From assembly GCA_047638515.1 (NCBI GenBank), contig JBLIME010000104.1:1-9189 (forward strand): a stretch of 9,189 nt of DNA, given 5' to 3'. Below the pieces are notes generated by a model that ran no database searches, was not told the origin of the DNA, and saw only the letters and a list, made by a program, of their open reading frames with translations. The translations under genes and the position numbers were made by a program. Below, piece after piece: positions 1 through 7,210 of the stretch (position 1 is its first letter; each line of letters begins with the position of its first letter). The stretch comes from CANLBN01 sp047638515. GTDB lineage: Bacteria > Pseudomonadota > Gammaproteobacteria > Pseudomonadales > Cellvibrionaceae.

Positions 1-1
1 G

Positions 2-67
2 GTGGAGTTTTTTGATGCGCGCGGTTTAGGCTGTATCAGTGGCAAGTCATTGCAGCTAGATTATTGA
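2..67 (+). CDS. C-terminal end of an unidentified protein (cut by window edge)
   Basis: The second frame is open from the window edge for 21 codons and ends at TGA (65-67). It reads VEFFDARGLGCISGKSLQLDY, a protein-like mix of hydrophobic, charged and glycine residues. No domain can be recognised from so short a tail, and I do not assign a family. If real, the gene runs rightward and is convergent with the gdhB/DUF2835 pair, leaving about 380 bp without a clear gene between them. The open frame could also be chance, because 21 codons without a stop is common. Confidence 0.3.
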   Translation: MEFFDARGLGCISGKSLQLDY

Positions 68-450
68 CGGTAATTGTGTGTTGCCGATTCAAAAAAATGT
101 TGGCGAAATCACCTCAAGGAAATATCACTGAAGATAAAACTGAAAAGAGTGGTAGATGCGGAGAGGGAGAGAGTCATTCAAACGTTTGCTCGTGCTCGTG
201 GTACACCGACACTAAAAATGCAGTAGCCCGAGAACGCACACAGGGGATTATCGACTCACACACTAAACTCTTGTTTATGCTTAACCTTAAGACGACAGAT
301 TTAATTCAATTACTATCCGATAGAATCGGCTTAGACTCGGCGCACAGCTTGTCAGCAAAGCCTTAGTCATGCACCGTGAAATCGAAAGATCGTGGGGGCA
401 GCTGCGACAAAGATACAGCCACAGCTAGCGATCTTAGTCGACGGCAACCG
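68..450. other. Stretch of about 380 bp with no convincing gene
   Basis: No frame on either strand gives a credible full-length protein. The longest plus-strand frame (from 64 to 366) has a Cys/Ser/Thr-heavy composition without domain character. Shorter stretches look more protein-like but lie in different frames. Frame 2 is open from 74 to TAG 224-226 and ends with Arg/Glu-rich codons followed by GTPTLKMQ. Frame 1 from about 244 contains LIQLLSDRIGL. Frame 3 from 324 to TAG 426-428 contains GAQLVSKALVMHREIERSWG. This could be a decayed gene or chance. No tRNA, rRNA, transposase or repeat array is visible. A possible hairpin lies at 386-435. Confidence 0.5.
386..435 (-). terminator. Possible hairpin downstream of the DUF2835 gene
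   Basis: A perfect 7-bp inverted repeat (AAGATCG at 386-392, CGATCTT at 429-435) encloses a second 5-bp pairing (AGCTG 400-404 with CAGCT 422-426), offset by unequal internal loops of 7 and 2 bases. It begins 16 bases past the DUF2835 stop codon in the direction of its transcription, where a transcript end would be expected. The following bases on the minus strand (TCGATTTC) are only weakly T-rich, so a classical intrinsic terminator is doubtful. It may instead be a 3' stabilising structure or chance. Confidence 0.25.
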
Positions 451-672
451 TTAGACAAGGCGAGTGATCTTTTTAAATCGATTTTGTTCATCAAACTCTA
501 TTTTAAAAGAACCCACAACCCCGTTGTAACTGACGAAGGGCTGCAATATATTCGCTGGGAAACGAATACTGCGTCCCTCTCGTGTTTTGGTGAAAACGGA
601 GCGGGCGGCACCTTGGTACAGTTTGAGATACTCTTCTGCCGCAATGTTTAATGACACTATTATTTCAGACAT
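451..672 (-). CDS. DUF2835 family small protein
   Basis: This is a 73-residue protein starting MSEIIVSLNI. It matches my recollection of the DUF2835 family in gammaproteobacteria (about 70 residues): an opening beta-like segment (IVSLNIAAEEYLKLYQG), a central FTKTREGRSIRFPANILQPF with the family's typical RxVxFPAxxLxPF pattern (residues about 28-47), and a C-terminal GSFKIEFDEQNRFKKI with the FxxxFDExxRF pattern. No signal peptide, membrane segment or metal site is visible, so it is probably cytoplasmic. The function of the family is unknown to me. The gene lies on the same strand as gdhB and about 100 bp downstream, so it may be co-transcribed. An in-frame upstream ATG at 688-690 would add MLQLAP. 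I prefer ATG 670-672 because family members begin shortly before the first beta segment, but neither start has a good Shine-Dalgarno sequence. Confidence 0.8.
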   Translation of the reverse strand: MSEIIVSLNIAAEEYLKLYQGAARSVFTKTREGRSIRFPANILQPFVSYNGVVGSFKIEFDEQNRFKKITRLV

Positions 673-706
673 TGGAGCTAACTGTAGCATGCTTCATGCA
701 ACTGCC

Positions 707-744
707 TTATTTACACATAACCCGAAAAGCCTCAGTGTAAATAA
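707..744. repeat. Perfect 10-bp inverted repeat between gdhB and DUF2835 genes
   Basis: TTATTTACAC (707-716) is matched exactly by its reverse complement GTGTAAATAA (735-744) across an 18-base spacer. It lies in the 103-bp gap between the gdhB stop and the DUF2835 start. The arms are AT-rich and no T-run follows on the minus strand, so a strong intrinsic terminator is unlikely. It could be a regulator binding site, an mRNA processing or stabilising hairpin, or an attenuator setting the DUF2835 to gdhB transcript ratio. The DUF2835-side arm overlaps the AAGG (705-708) that could serve as a ribosome binding site. Confidence 0.55.
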
Positions 745-775
745 ACACTTAGCCCATTGATTAGTACTCACGAAT

Positions 776-3700
776 TTAACTCAGACTGAGTTTTTTACAA
801 TTATTGCAGGCATCCATTAGATCTTTTAGCTCTCCCATCGCTACCGAAAATATAGCAAAGTCATTAGCCACATTAGACTCTAGCTCAGTTGCCATTGTAC
901 GCCAGCGCGATACCACCGAAGTGTGCTCTTGCATCCATAGTTGTAGAGCTTCCTCTAAGGGATATTTCTTACCCGCCAAACTCAAAAGACTGACACTCAT
1001 TACGCGCAGAACCTTGTCTATGTCATCGATAAAAGACTCCCTTGCCTTAGCTTGCCAATGGTTATCAACTTTGACATTACTCACCGCAATAGCGAACCAA
1101 TACAGGCCTAATTTATCACCCAATAAGTGATGCATCTCAACCGAACTTGCCACACTAGTGCTGTCTTCAACTACGGCATCGGCCACACCTAGCCCTGAAA
1201 ACAGAAAACTAGGCATTGCCATTAAACTGGCCCAGTCATTTTTAAGCCCGAGCTGCTCAAAGCGCGCACATTTATCGCTCCATGCTTGGCGCTCTGTTGC
1301 ATTTAATACCCTTGGCGTCTCCTTTATCACGCTAATCACGTGCTTTGCATACAAAGGTACATCTTTTGTAAGGTTTAGTCGGTCCCGCCGATTGCGAAGA
1401 AACCAACGTGTACCACGTCGAACACGTCGCATCATACTAATTAATAATTGTAGCTGATCATCCGCGGACACCTTGTAATCCAGCGCCTCTACAGAGTTTT
1501 GAAACTCATCAAATCGAAAAATATCACGTGCGGCTACATAGGCAATGGCAATATTAGCCGCGGACTCACCCGTTGACTCGACAATACGTTGAAAAAAGGT
1601 GATCCCCATATTATCAACCATGTCGTTAGCCAATTGTGTTGCTATAATTTCTTTACGAAGAATATGACTGTGTATTTCAGATTTGTACTTTTTGAGTAGT
1701 TGCTTAGGAAAGGCCTTTTCAACCCAGGAAGATAGGTATTCGTTGTTGGCCACCGCATCGACGGCGAGCTCTTCTTTGAGTTGGCTTTTAACGTAACAAT
1801 TTAGTACGGCTAGCTCGGGTCGCGTTAACGATTGCCCGCCAGCGACGCGCTCGACTAACTCGTCATCACTAGGAATAAATTCTAACTTGCGACTTAAACG
1901 GCCACTACTCTCTAATGAATTAATTAGACGGCGGTACTCATTATTACGGGCAAGCCCCTCTTTTTCTGCCAAGCTAATTGATTGCGTTTGATAATAATTG
2001 TTATTTAACACCATTTCAGCAACAGTGTCGGTCATTGCAACTAACTGACGATTGCGTTGTGCCGGAGTTAATTCACCTTTAACCACTGATTCGTTGAGCA
2101 AAATCTTAATGTTAACTTCGTGATCAGAACAATCAACACCCGCCGAGTTATCGATAAAGTCGGTGTTACAAAACCCACCTCTTAGTGCAAACTCAATACG
2201 GCCTAGTTGACTAGCCCCTAAATTACCGCCCTCACCAAAAACTTTACAGCGAAGATCCGCACCATTGACGCGCAGGCCATCGTTAGCTTTATCGCCAACG
2301 TCGGCATGGGACTCGGTACAAGACTTAACATAGGTCCCAATACCGCCATTCCAAATTAAATCAACCGGTGCTTTTAAAAGCGCGTGAATCAAATCGACTG
2401 GAGTGAGTTTATCTGCAGTAATATCAAAACATAGTTTCATATCTTTATTGATGGCAATTGACTTAGCATTGCGCGAAAAAATACCACCGCCTTTTGATAT
2501 TAGTTTTTTATTATAATCCTCCCAGTTGGTGCCAGGTGAATTAAACAGGCGCTCGCGCTCCACAAAACTTTTCTCTGCGTCGGGCGTGGGATCGATAAAA
2601 ATATGCAAGTGATTAAACGCCGCCGTCAGGCAGATATGTTTCGACATCAACATACCATTACCAAACACATCACCCGCCATGTCACCAATGCCAATAACGC
2701 TAAAATTTTGCTCTTGAACGTTGACATTCTGTTCTTTAAAATGACGTTGTACCGAAACCCAAGCACCGCGTGCAGTAATACCCATACCTTTGTGGTCGTA
2801 ACCCTGGCTGCCGCCCGAGGCAAAAGCATCACCTAGCCAATGTTTATATTCAAAAGAGATCTCATTGGCAATATCAGAAAACGTCGCCGTGCCTTTATCG
2901 GCAGCAACAACCAGATAAGGATCATCATCATCGAGGCGCACAACGTTGAGCGGTGGAATCACTTTACCTTTGACTAGATTATCTGTGATATCGAGAAGGC
3001 CTCGAATGAAAATTTGATAACAAGCAATACCTTCTTTGATGAAACTGTCGCGTCCGTTTTGCATGCTCGCCTGTTTTGCAATAAAACCACCTTTAGCACC
3101 ATTGGGAACAATAACTGCATTCTTAACTTGCTGTGCCTTTACTAAACCGAGTACTTCGGTGCGAAAATCTTCATTGCGTTCAGACCAGCGCAACCCTCCT
3201 CTAGCCACCTTACCTCCGCGCAGGTGCACACCTTCGACTCTGGGAGAGTAGACAAATATTTCATATTTAGGGCGAGGCTCAGGAATATCAGCAATTTCTC
3301 GTGGATTAAACTTAAAACTCACATAAGCTTTAGGTTTGCCGTCGATTCGTTGATAAAAATTAGTGCGTAGCGTACCGTTAATGAAGTCTAAAAATCGACG
3401 CAATATTCTGTCGTCATTCAAGTTACTCACATCCTCAAGACGTGCGACGATTGCAGCCGTTAGTTCATGCGTATTATGGCTTTCGAGCTGAGGATCGAAA
3501 TGCGTATGAAATAAGGTGACTAGCTGCCGCGTTATTTCGGGGTAAGCAAGCAGTGTTTGCTTGATAGCATCTTGACTGATGGGAAACAATGTTTGTTTCA
3601 TATAAGAGGCATATGCGCGTAGGACGACGACTTCGCGCCAATCAATATTGGCCGAGAGTACAAGACCGTTGAACCTATCATTGTCGGCATCGTTCATCCA

Positions 3701-5611
3701 AACGTGATTAAACGTATCTTCAAAACGCTCTTTAAGTTTGCCAAAATCAGTACACGTTAATAATAATTCGCTATCTAACTCAAAGTCGTGAAGCCAAATA
3801 TGTTTGTCATCGACACATAGCTTATAAGGATGCTCACCAATCACTTTTAGATTCATTTTCTCTAGCACTGGAATTACGTCCGACAACACTAGGGGGACGT
3901 CCAAACTAAGCATTTTAAAATGCACCCGATGACTCGATGCATCACTCAGTGGGCATAAATTTAGGGCGAGGGTTTGTCCATCATTAAGACTATCAATGAC
4001 GTGAATATCCTGCAGTGCTTGATCTACTTTGAAGCTATCTTGATATGATGCGGGAAAGCTTGAGGCAAATCTTTTAGCGTATTCAGCGCCTTTATCTTCG
4101 CCAAAGCGCGCTTGTAAGCCCTCTGCTAATGAGGATGTCCAAGTATGCGCCAGCGCCTTAATTTGTAATTCGAGTGCCGCTGTGTCCCATTGTGTATTAT
4201 GCTTATCGCCAATAAGAAACGTTACATAAAGACGACACAAAACTGACTCCGAATAGTACATGCTGAATTCATGTGATTCGGCAGATACTGCAGCGGACAA
4301 GAGATTGACTATATTTTCCCGCAAGCGGGATGAAAAGACTTCGCGAGGCACGTAAACCATCGCGTTGACAAATGTATTGGTGGTGTCCGCGCGCATAAAT
4401 AAGCGAACCTTGAGGCGCTCGTTAATTTGTGAGATACGCAAAATAGACTCGGTCAAGCGTTGACCATTACTTTGAAACAACTCATCTCTTGGATAGGTTT
4501 CCAGTACCTGTCTTATAACGCGCCCATTATAACTGTTTAGCTCCGTATTAATGCTGGTGTAGAGTCGCTCAATTTTCGTGCGTATCACCGGCACCTCAAA
4601 CACACTGGCTCGATAAGCAGCGGAGGTGTAAAGACCCACAATATGATGTTTACCGACGAGATTACCATTTTCATCGTAATCTTTAATTTTAATTTGATCG
4701 GTGTATGCGTAACGGTGCACCGTCGAGCGAATAGGTAATTTACTAAATGCTATTAGTCTCTTTTGACTGCCTTTGGTTAAGTCTTGACGTTTTATAACGC
4801 TGGCAATCAGCTTTTCATCTTTTAAAATCCCGGAAATACTGCTCCTATCAATAGTTGCCACATACTTTTTTGACGCATCGCGCTTTAAGGATGTATAGGC
4901 ATATCCTAAAAAGGCAAAATTGTTAGTCGTTAACCACGATAAAAATTGTTCCGCTTCGTGAATGGCCGTTTTTGAGTGAGTTTTTTTGAAACCACCCAAA
5001 GACTTCCGAATAGTTCGCACAGCCGCCAGTGTTTTTGAATAGCCACTAGTGACTAATTTAATATCGCCCAAGGTTGCTCGGATAGTGCTCGCGATTGCCT
5101 TAAATTCTTTTTCATCGGCTTGTCGATTGACTTCAAAGTATAATAATGCCTCTTTAATGTCTTTAGCTTTTGCCTGCTCAAAAGAATGTATTGAAACTAG
5201 ACCTCCCGTCTTATCGCGACTAATGGCCAGCGGAGTACTTTTAACGGCACGAACTTCTAAACCATGATTAGTTAGAGCCATGCGTACCGAATCCATCAAA
5301 AATGGCGTGTTTTTACAATGCACCATAATTATGGATCGAGAACACTGCCACTGATTCCCCTCCATTGTAGGATTAAATACTCTGATAGATGCCCGATGAT
5401 GAAAGGTTTTAATAAAATTATAAGCTTCGTTAACCATACCAAAGACATCTTCACGGGTTCTATTTTCGATATCAGACAAGGGATACTGATTGAAAAATTC
5501 GATGGCAAACAACTGGACTGAAGAAGCAACTGACTGTGTTAATTTAGCGCGTATTATCTTGTGCAATTGTTCTACAAAGACCGATGAGGAACTTGTTATT
5601 ATTATGCTCAT
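776..5611 (-). CDS. gdhB: NAD-specific glutamate dehydrogenase, large (L_180) class
   Basis: Catalyses NAD-dependent oxidative deamination of L-glutamate to 2-oxoglutarate and ammonium in the cytoplasm. In studied relatives this is a catabolic enzyme for glutamate and arginine use. The 1611-residue length fits the class (about 1600). By family knowledge the N-terminal half holds ACT-like regulatory domains and a helical linker, the catalytic domain spans roughly residues 720-1260, and a helical C-terminal domain follows. Visible catalytic-domain motifs are GGKVARGGLRWSERNEDFR (near 800), VKNAVIVPNGAKGGF (829-843) with the conserved lysine/glycine substrate loop, the dinucleotide-binding GIGDMAGDVFGNG (974-986, a GxGxxxGxxxG pattern), IWNGGIGTYVKS (near 1090) and FIDNSAGVDCSDHEVNIK (1152-1169). 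The frame is intact with no missing motif. The ATG start is preceded by AAGGAG at a 12-base spacing, somewhat long. The gene diverges from purB, and DUF2835 lies downstream on the same strand. The family assignment is secure; regulation by arginine or other effectors is known for relatives only. Confidence 0.97.
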   Translation of the reverse strand: MSIIITSSSSVFVEQLHKIIRAKLTQSVASSVQLFAIEFFNQYPLSDIENRTREDVFGMVNEAYNFIKTFHHRASIRVFNPTMEGNQWQCSRSIIMVHCKNTPFLMDSVRMALTNHGLEVRAVKSTPLAISRDKTGGLVSIHSFEQAKAKDIKEALLYFEVNRQADEKEFKAIASTIRATLGDIKLVTSGYSKTLAAVRTIRKSLGGFKKTHSKTAIHEAEQFLSWLTTNNFAFLGYAYTSLKRDASKKYVATIDRSSISGILKDEKLIASVIKRQDLTKGSQKRLIAFSKLPIRSTVHRYAYTDQIKIKDYDENGNLVGKHHIVGLYTSAAYRASVFEVPVIRTKIERLYTSINTELNSYNGRVIRQVLETYPRDELFQSNGQRLTESILRISQINERLKVRLFMRADTTNTFVNAMVYVPREVFSSRLRENIVNLLSAAVSAESHEFSMYYSESVLCRLYVTFLIGDKHNTQWDTAALELQIKALAHTWTSSLAEGLQARFGEDKGAEYAKRFASSFPASYQDSFKVDQALQDIHVIDSLNDGQTLALNLCPLSDASSHRVHFKMLSLDVPLVLSDVIPVLEKMNLKVIGEHPYKLCVDDKHIWLHDFELDSELLLTCTDFGKLKERFEDTFNHVWMNDADNDRFNGLVLSANIDWREVVVLRAYASYMKQTLFPISQDAIKQTLLAYPEITRQLVTLFHTHFDPQLESHNTHELTAAIVARLEDVSNLNDDRILRRFLDFINGTLRTNFYQRIDGKPKAYVSFKFNPREIADIPEPRPKYEIFVYSPRVEGVHLRGGKVARGGLRWSERNEDFRTEVLGLVKAQQVKNAVIVPNGAKGGFIAKQASMQNGRDSFIKEGIACYQIFIRGLLDITDNLVKGKVIPPLNVVRLDDDDPYLVVAADKGTATFSDIANEISFEYKHWLGDAFASGGSQGYDHKGMGITARGAWVSVQRHFKEQNVNVQEQNFSVIGIGDMAGDVFGNGMLMSKHICLTAAFNHLHIFIDPTPDAEKSFVERERLFNSPGTNWEDYNKKLISKGGGIFSRNAKSIAINKDMKLCFDITADKLTPVDLIHALLKAPVDLIWNGGIGTYVKSCTESHADVGDKANDGLRVNGADLRCKVFGEGGNLGASQLGRIEFALRGGFCNTDFIDNSAGVDCSDHEVNIKILLNESVVKGELTPAQRNRQLVAMTDTVAEMVLNNNYYQTQSISLAEKEGLARNNEYRRLINSLESSGRLSRKLEFIPSDDELVERVAGGQSLTRPELAVLNCYVKSQLKEELAVDAVANNEYLSSWVEKAFPKQLLKKYKSEIHSHILRKEIIATQLANDMVDNMGITFFQRIVESTGESAANIAIAYVAARDIFRFDEFQNSVEALDYKVSADDQLQLLISMMRRVRRGTRWFLRNRRDRLNLTKDVPLYAKHVISVIKETPRVLNATERQAWSDKCARFEQLGLKNDWASLMAMPSFLFSGLGVADAVVEDSTSVASSVEMHHLLGDKLGLYWFAIAVSNVKVDNHWQAKARESFIDDIDKVLRVMSVSLLSLAGKKYPLEEALQLWMQEHTSVVSRWRTMATELESNVANDFAIFSVAMGELKDLMDACNNCKKLSLS

Positions 5612-5623
5612 GTCGCTATTTAT

Positions 5624-5629
5624 CTCCTT
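5624..5629 (-). promoter_or_regulatory. Ribosome binding site of gdhB, long spacing
   Basis: The minus strand reads AAGGAG, a near-perfect Shine-Dalgarno core, followed by 12 bases before the ATG at 5609-5611. The spacing is longer than the usual 5-9 bases. No closer in-frame start codon of the ATG/GTG/TTG type lies between the motif and the chosen ATG, so that start is retained. Confidence 0.6.
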
Positions 5630-5694
5630 GTGTAAACATTTTACTTTTTTAGCATTGTCTACGCTTAGTAGGCATTCAATATTAGTGCATTCTC

Positions 5695-5724
5695 TTCACA
5701 AGAACCATTCATTTCCGGTATCAT
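5695..5724 (+). promoter_or_regulatory. Predicted sigma70-type promoter for purB
   Basis: TTCACA (5695-5700) and TATCAT (5719-5724) each match the -35 and -10 consensus at five of six positions and are separated by 18 bases. Transcription would start near 5731, giving an untranslated leader of about 36 bases that contains AAGG (5753-5756), ten bases before the purB ATG. A second AT-rich element, TATTATAAAT (about 5740-5749), could be an alternative -10 but has no good -35. I see no obvious PurR-like box (ACGCAAACGTTTGCGT type). Confidence 0.4.
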
Positions 5725-5728
5725 ACCG
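5716..5728. repeat. 13-base palindrome over the predicted purB -10 element
   Basis: CGGTATCATACCG is a perfect 6+1+6 palindrome. It covers all of the predicted -10 hexamer (5719-5724), the classic location for a repressor operator. It may also be a by-product of a TATCAT -10 element flanked by CGG/CCG. No regulator can be named from the sequence. Confidence 0.4.
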
Positions 5729-5766
5729 CCCTTTGTTTCTATTATAAATCTTAAGGCACACAGTCT

Positions 5767-7140
5767 ATGAGCGAGCTCTCTTCTTTAACTGCAGTTTCCC
5801 CTATCGATGGACGCTACAGCACCAAAACATCAAGCTACCGGTCTATATTTAGTGAGTATGGTCTGATTCGATATCGTGTTGAGGTCGAAATTCGCTGGTT
5901 GCAATGTCTCGCCAATCATCCACAAGTTGATGAAGTAGCGCCTCTCAGTGTTAGCGCCAATCAAAAGCTACAAGCTATCCTCGATAACTTTGATGAGGGC
6001 CATGCCACCGATATCAAAAACATAGAAGCAACGACTAATCACGATGTCAAAGCCGTCGAGTATTTTTTAAAGAAGCAATTTGAAGTGGACCCCGAACTCA
6101 ACAAAATCAAAGAATTTATTCACTTTGCCTGTACTAGTGAAGATATCAATAATCTCGCACACGGCTTGATGTTAAAAGCAGGTCGTAATGCTTTGATGGA
6201 TCAATTAGAACAAACGTCGAGCATGATGACGGCACTTGCAAAAGCCTATGCCGCTGTACCCATGTTAGCTCGCACCCATGGCCAAACTGCCTCGCCGACG
6301 ACTGTCGGTAAAGAAATAGCGAATGTTGTCGCGCGTCTTCGACGCCAGTTAAACTCTATTAACAAGGTAGAACTGCTCGGCAAGATCAATGGCGCTGTAG
6401 GCAACTATAATGCACACTTATCAGCCTACCCCGATATTGATTGGCAAGCGAATGCACAAACATTTGTGGAGGGTCTAGGTTTAAGCTGGAACCCCTACAC
6501 TACACAGATAGAGCCGCACGACTATATTGCAGAACTATTTGATGCCATTGCACGCTTTAACACCGTAATGATCGATTTTAATCGCGATATTTGGGGTTAT
6601 ATTTCTGTGGGCTACTTCAAACAAAAAACCATTGCCGGCGAAGTGGGCTCATCAACAATGCCACACAAGGTAAACCCCATCGACTTCGAAAATTCAGAGG
6701 GTAATCTAGGTTTAGCCAATGCGATCTTTCAACACTTAGCCGGCAAGCTACCCATCTCTCGCTGGCAGCGCGACTTAACTGATTCAACCGTGCTTAGAAA
6801 TATGGGCGTAGGTTTTGGTTATTGTGCGATTGCTTATGCATCTGTCATTAAAGGCATGAGCAAATTAGAAATAAACGAAGAAAAATTAGCGGCCGACTTG
6901 AACAATAGTTGGGAAGTGCTAGCAGAGCCCATTCAGACAATCATGCGGCGCTACGGGGTTGACGAGCCCTACGAAAAACTCAAAGCACTCACTCGCGGCC
7001 AAAAGATTACACCTGAAATACTGAGTGACTTTGTTGAATCCCTTTTAATACCCGAATCGGCAAAGGCTAGTATTAGAAACATGACTCCCGCTAGCTATAT
7101 TGGCAATGCTATTGATCAAGCCAATGCGATAGACGCTTAA
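5767..7140 (+). CDS. purB: Adenylosuccinate lyase
   Basis: Cytoplasmic homotetrameric lyase of the fumarase/aspartase superfamily. It releases fumarate twice in purine synthesis: from SAICAR to give AICAR, and from adenylosuccinate to give AMP. The 457 residues compare with 456 in E. coli, and the match runs from MSELSSLTAVSPIDGRY to the C-terminus. Key sites are visible: TSEDINNLAHGLM (about residues 122-134), ARTHGQTASPTTVGKE with catalytic His171, and the superfamily signature GSSTMPHKVNP (294-304) with the mobile-loop catalytic Ser295. Both catalytic residue numbers equal those of the E. coli enzyme. The ATG start has AAGG ten bases upstream and aligns with the family N-terminus. The gene appears monocistronic: it diverges from gdhB and is closed by a strong hairpin 10 bases after its stop. 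The hflD and mnmA genes that precede purB in E. coli are absent here. Confidence 0.98.
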   Translation: MSELSSLTAVSPIDGRYSTKTSSYRSIFSEYGLIRYRVEVEIRWLQCLANHPQVDEVAPLSVSANQKLQAILDNFDEGHATDIKNIEATTNHDVKAVEYFLKKQFEVDPELNKIKEFIHFACTSEDINNLAHGLMLKAGRNALMDQLEQTSSMMTALAKAYAAVPMLARTHGQTASPTTVGKEIANVVARLRRQLNSINKVELLGKINGAVGNYNAHLSAYPDIDWQANAQTFVEGLGLSWNPYTTQIEPHDYIAELFDAIARFNTVMIDFNRDIWGYISVGYFKQKTIAGEVGSSTMPHKVNPIDFENSEGNLGLANAIFQHLAGKLPISRWQRDLTDSTVLRNMGVGFGYCAIAYASVIKGMSKLEINEEKLAADLNNSWEVLAEPIQTIMRRYGVDEPYEKLKALTRGQKITPEILSDFVESLLIPESAKASIRNMTPASYIGNAIDQANAIDA

Positions 7141-7150
7141 TATTAAAGAA

Positions 7151-7192
7151 TTGACGCTGCAACAATATTAAAAAATATAGTTGCAGCGTCAA
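7151..7192. terminator. Strong stem-loop between convergent purB and Rieske genes
   Basis: TTGACGCTGCAAC (7151-7163) pairs perfectly with GTTGCAGCGTCAA (7180-7192). After one A-A mismatch the stem continues for five A/T pairs (7165-7169 with 7174-7178), leaving an AAAA loop. It fills the 70-bp gap between the convergent stops. On the minus strand the stem is followed by TTCTTTAATA, a moderate U-tract, so it fits an intrinsic terminator for the Rieske gene. On the plus strand no T-run follows, so for purB it may act as a 3' end stabiliser or an imperfect terminator. Confidence 0.75.
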
Positions 7193-7210
7193 GGGAAGTG
7201 CCTACACAAT

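Noticed and set aside
150..185. Minus-strand resemblance to the 3' end of a tRNA-Ser (GTTTGAATGACTCTCTCC then CTCCGCA)
   Set aside because: The T-arm does not pair properly, the terminal CCA is missing, and no matching acceptor, D-arm or anticodon arm follows. It is probably chance, and there is no integrase or repeat to suggest an attachment site.
64..366. Open frame of 100 codons on the plus strand
   Set aside because: Its composition is Cys/Ser/Thr-heavy, it has no domain pattern, no ribosome binding site is visible, and protein-like stretches in the same region fall in other frames.
376..651. Plus-strand open frame opposite the DUF2835 gene
   Set aside because: It is the antisense shadow of the recognised DUF2835 coding sequence.
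778..796. Six-bp hairpin (AACTCA/TGAGTT) followed by T6 on the plus strand, resembling a terminator
   Set aside because: The stem is short and AT-rich and coincides with the last codons and stop of gdhB on the other strand; no plus-strand transcript clearly needs it.
1380..1440. Repeated CACGTCG/CGTACCACG-like words in gdhB
   Set aside because: They follow from clustered arginine codons in a conserved Arg-rich segment of the protein (near RRVRRGTRWFLRNRRD), not from a separate repeat element.
2603..2836. Open frames on both strands inside gdhB, and similar ones at 804-1457, 3036-3251 and 5049-5529
   Set aside because: They overlap a fully intact, motif-bearing glutamate dehydrogenase and show no domain features of their own.
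5632..5650. GTAAA-CAT-TTTAC hairpin followed by T6 on the plus strand
   Set aside because: A five-bp AT-rich stem is too weak, and it lies upstream of the purB promoter where no plus-strand transcript is expected.
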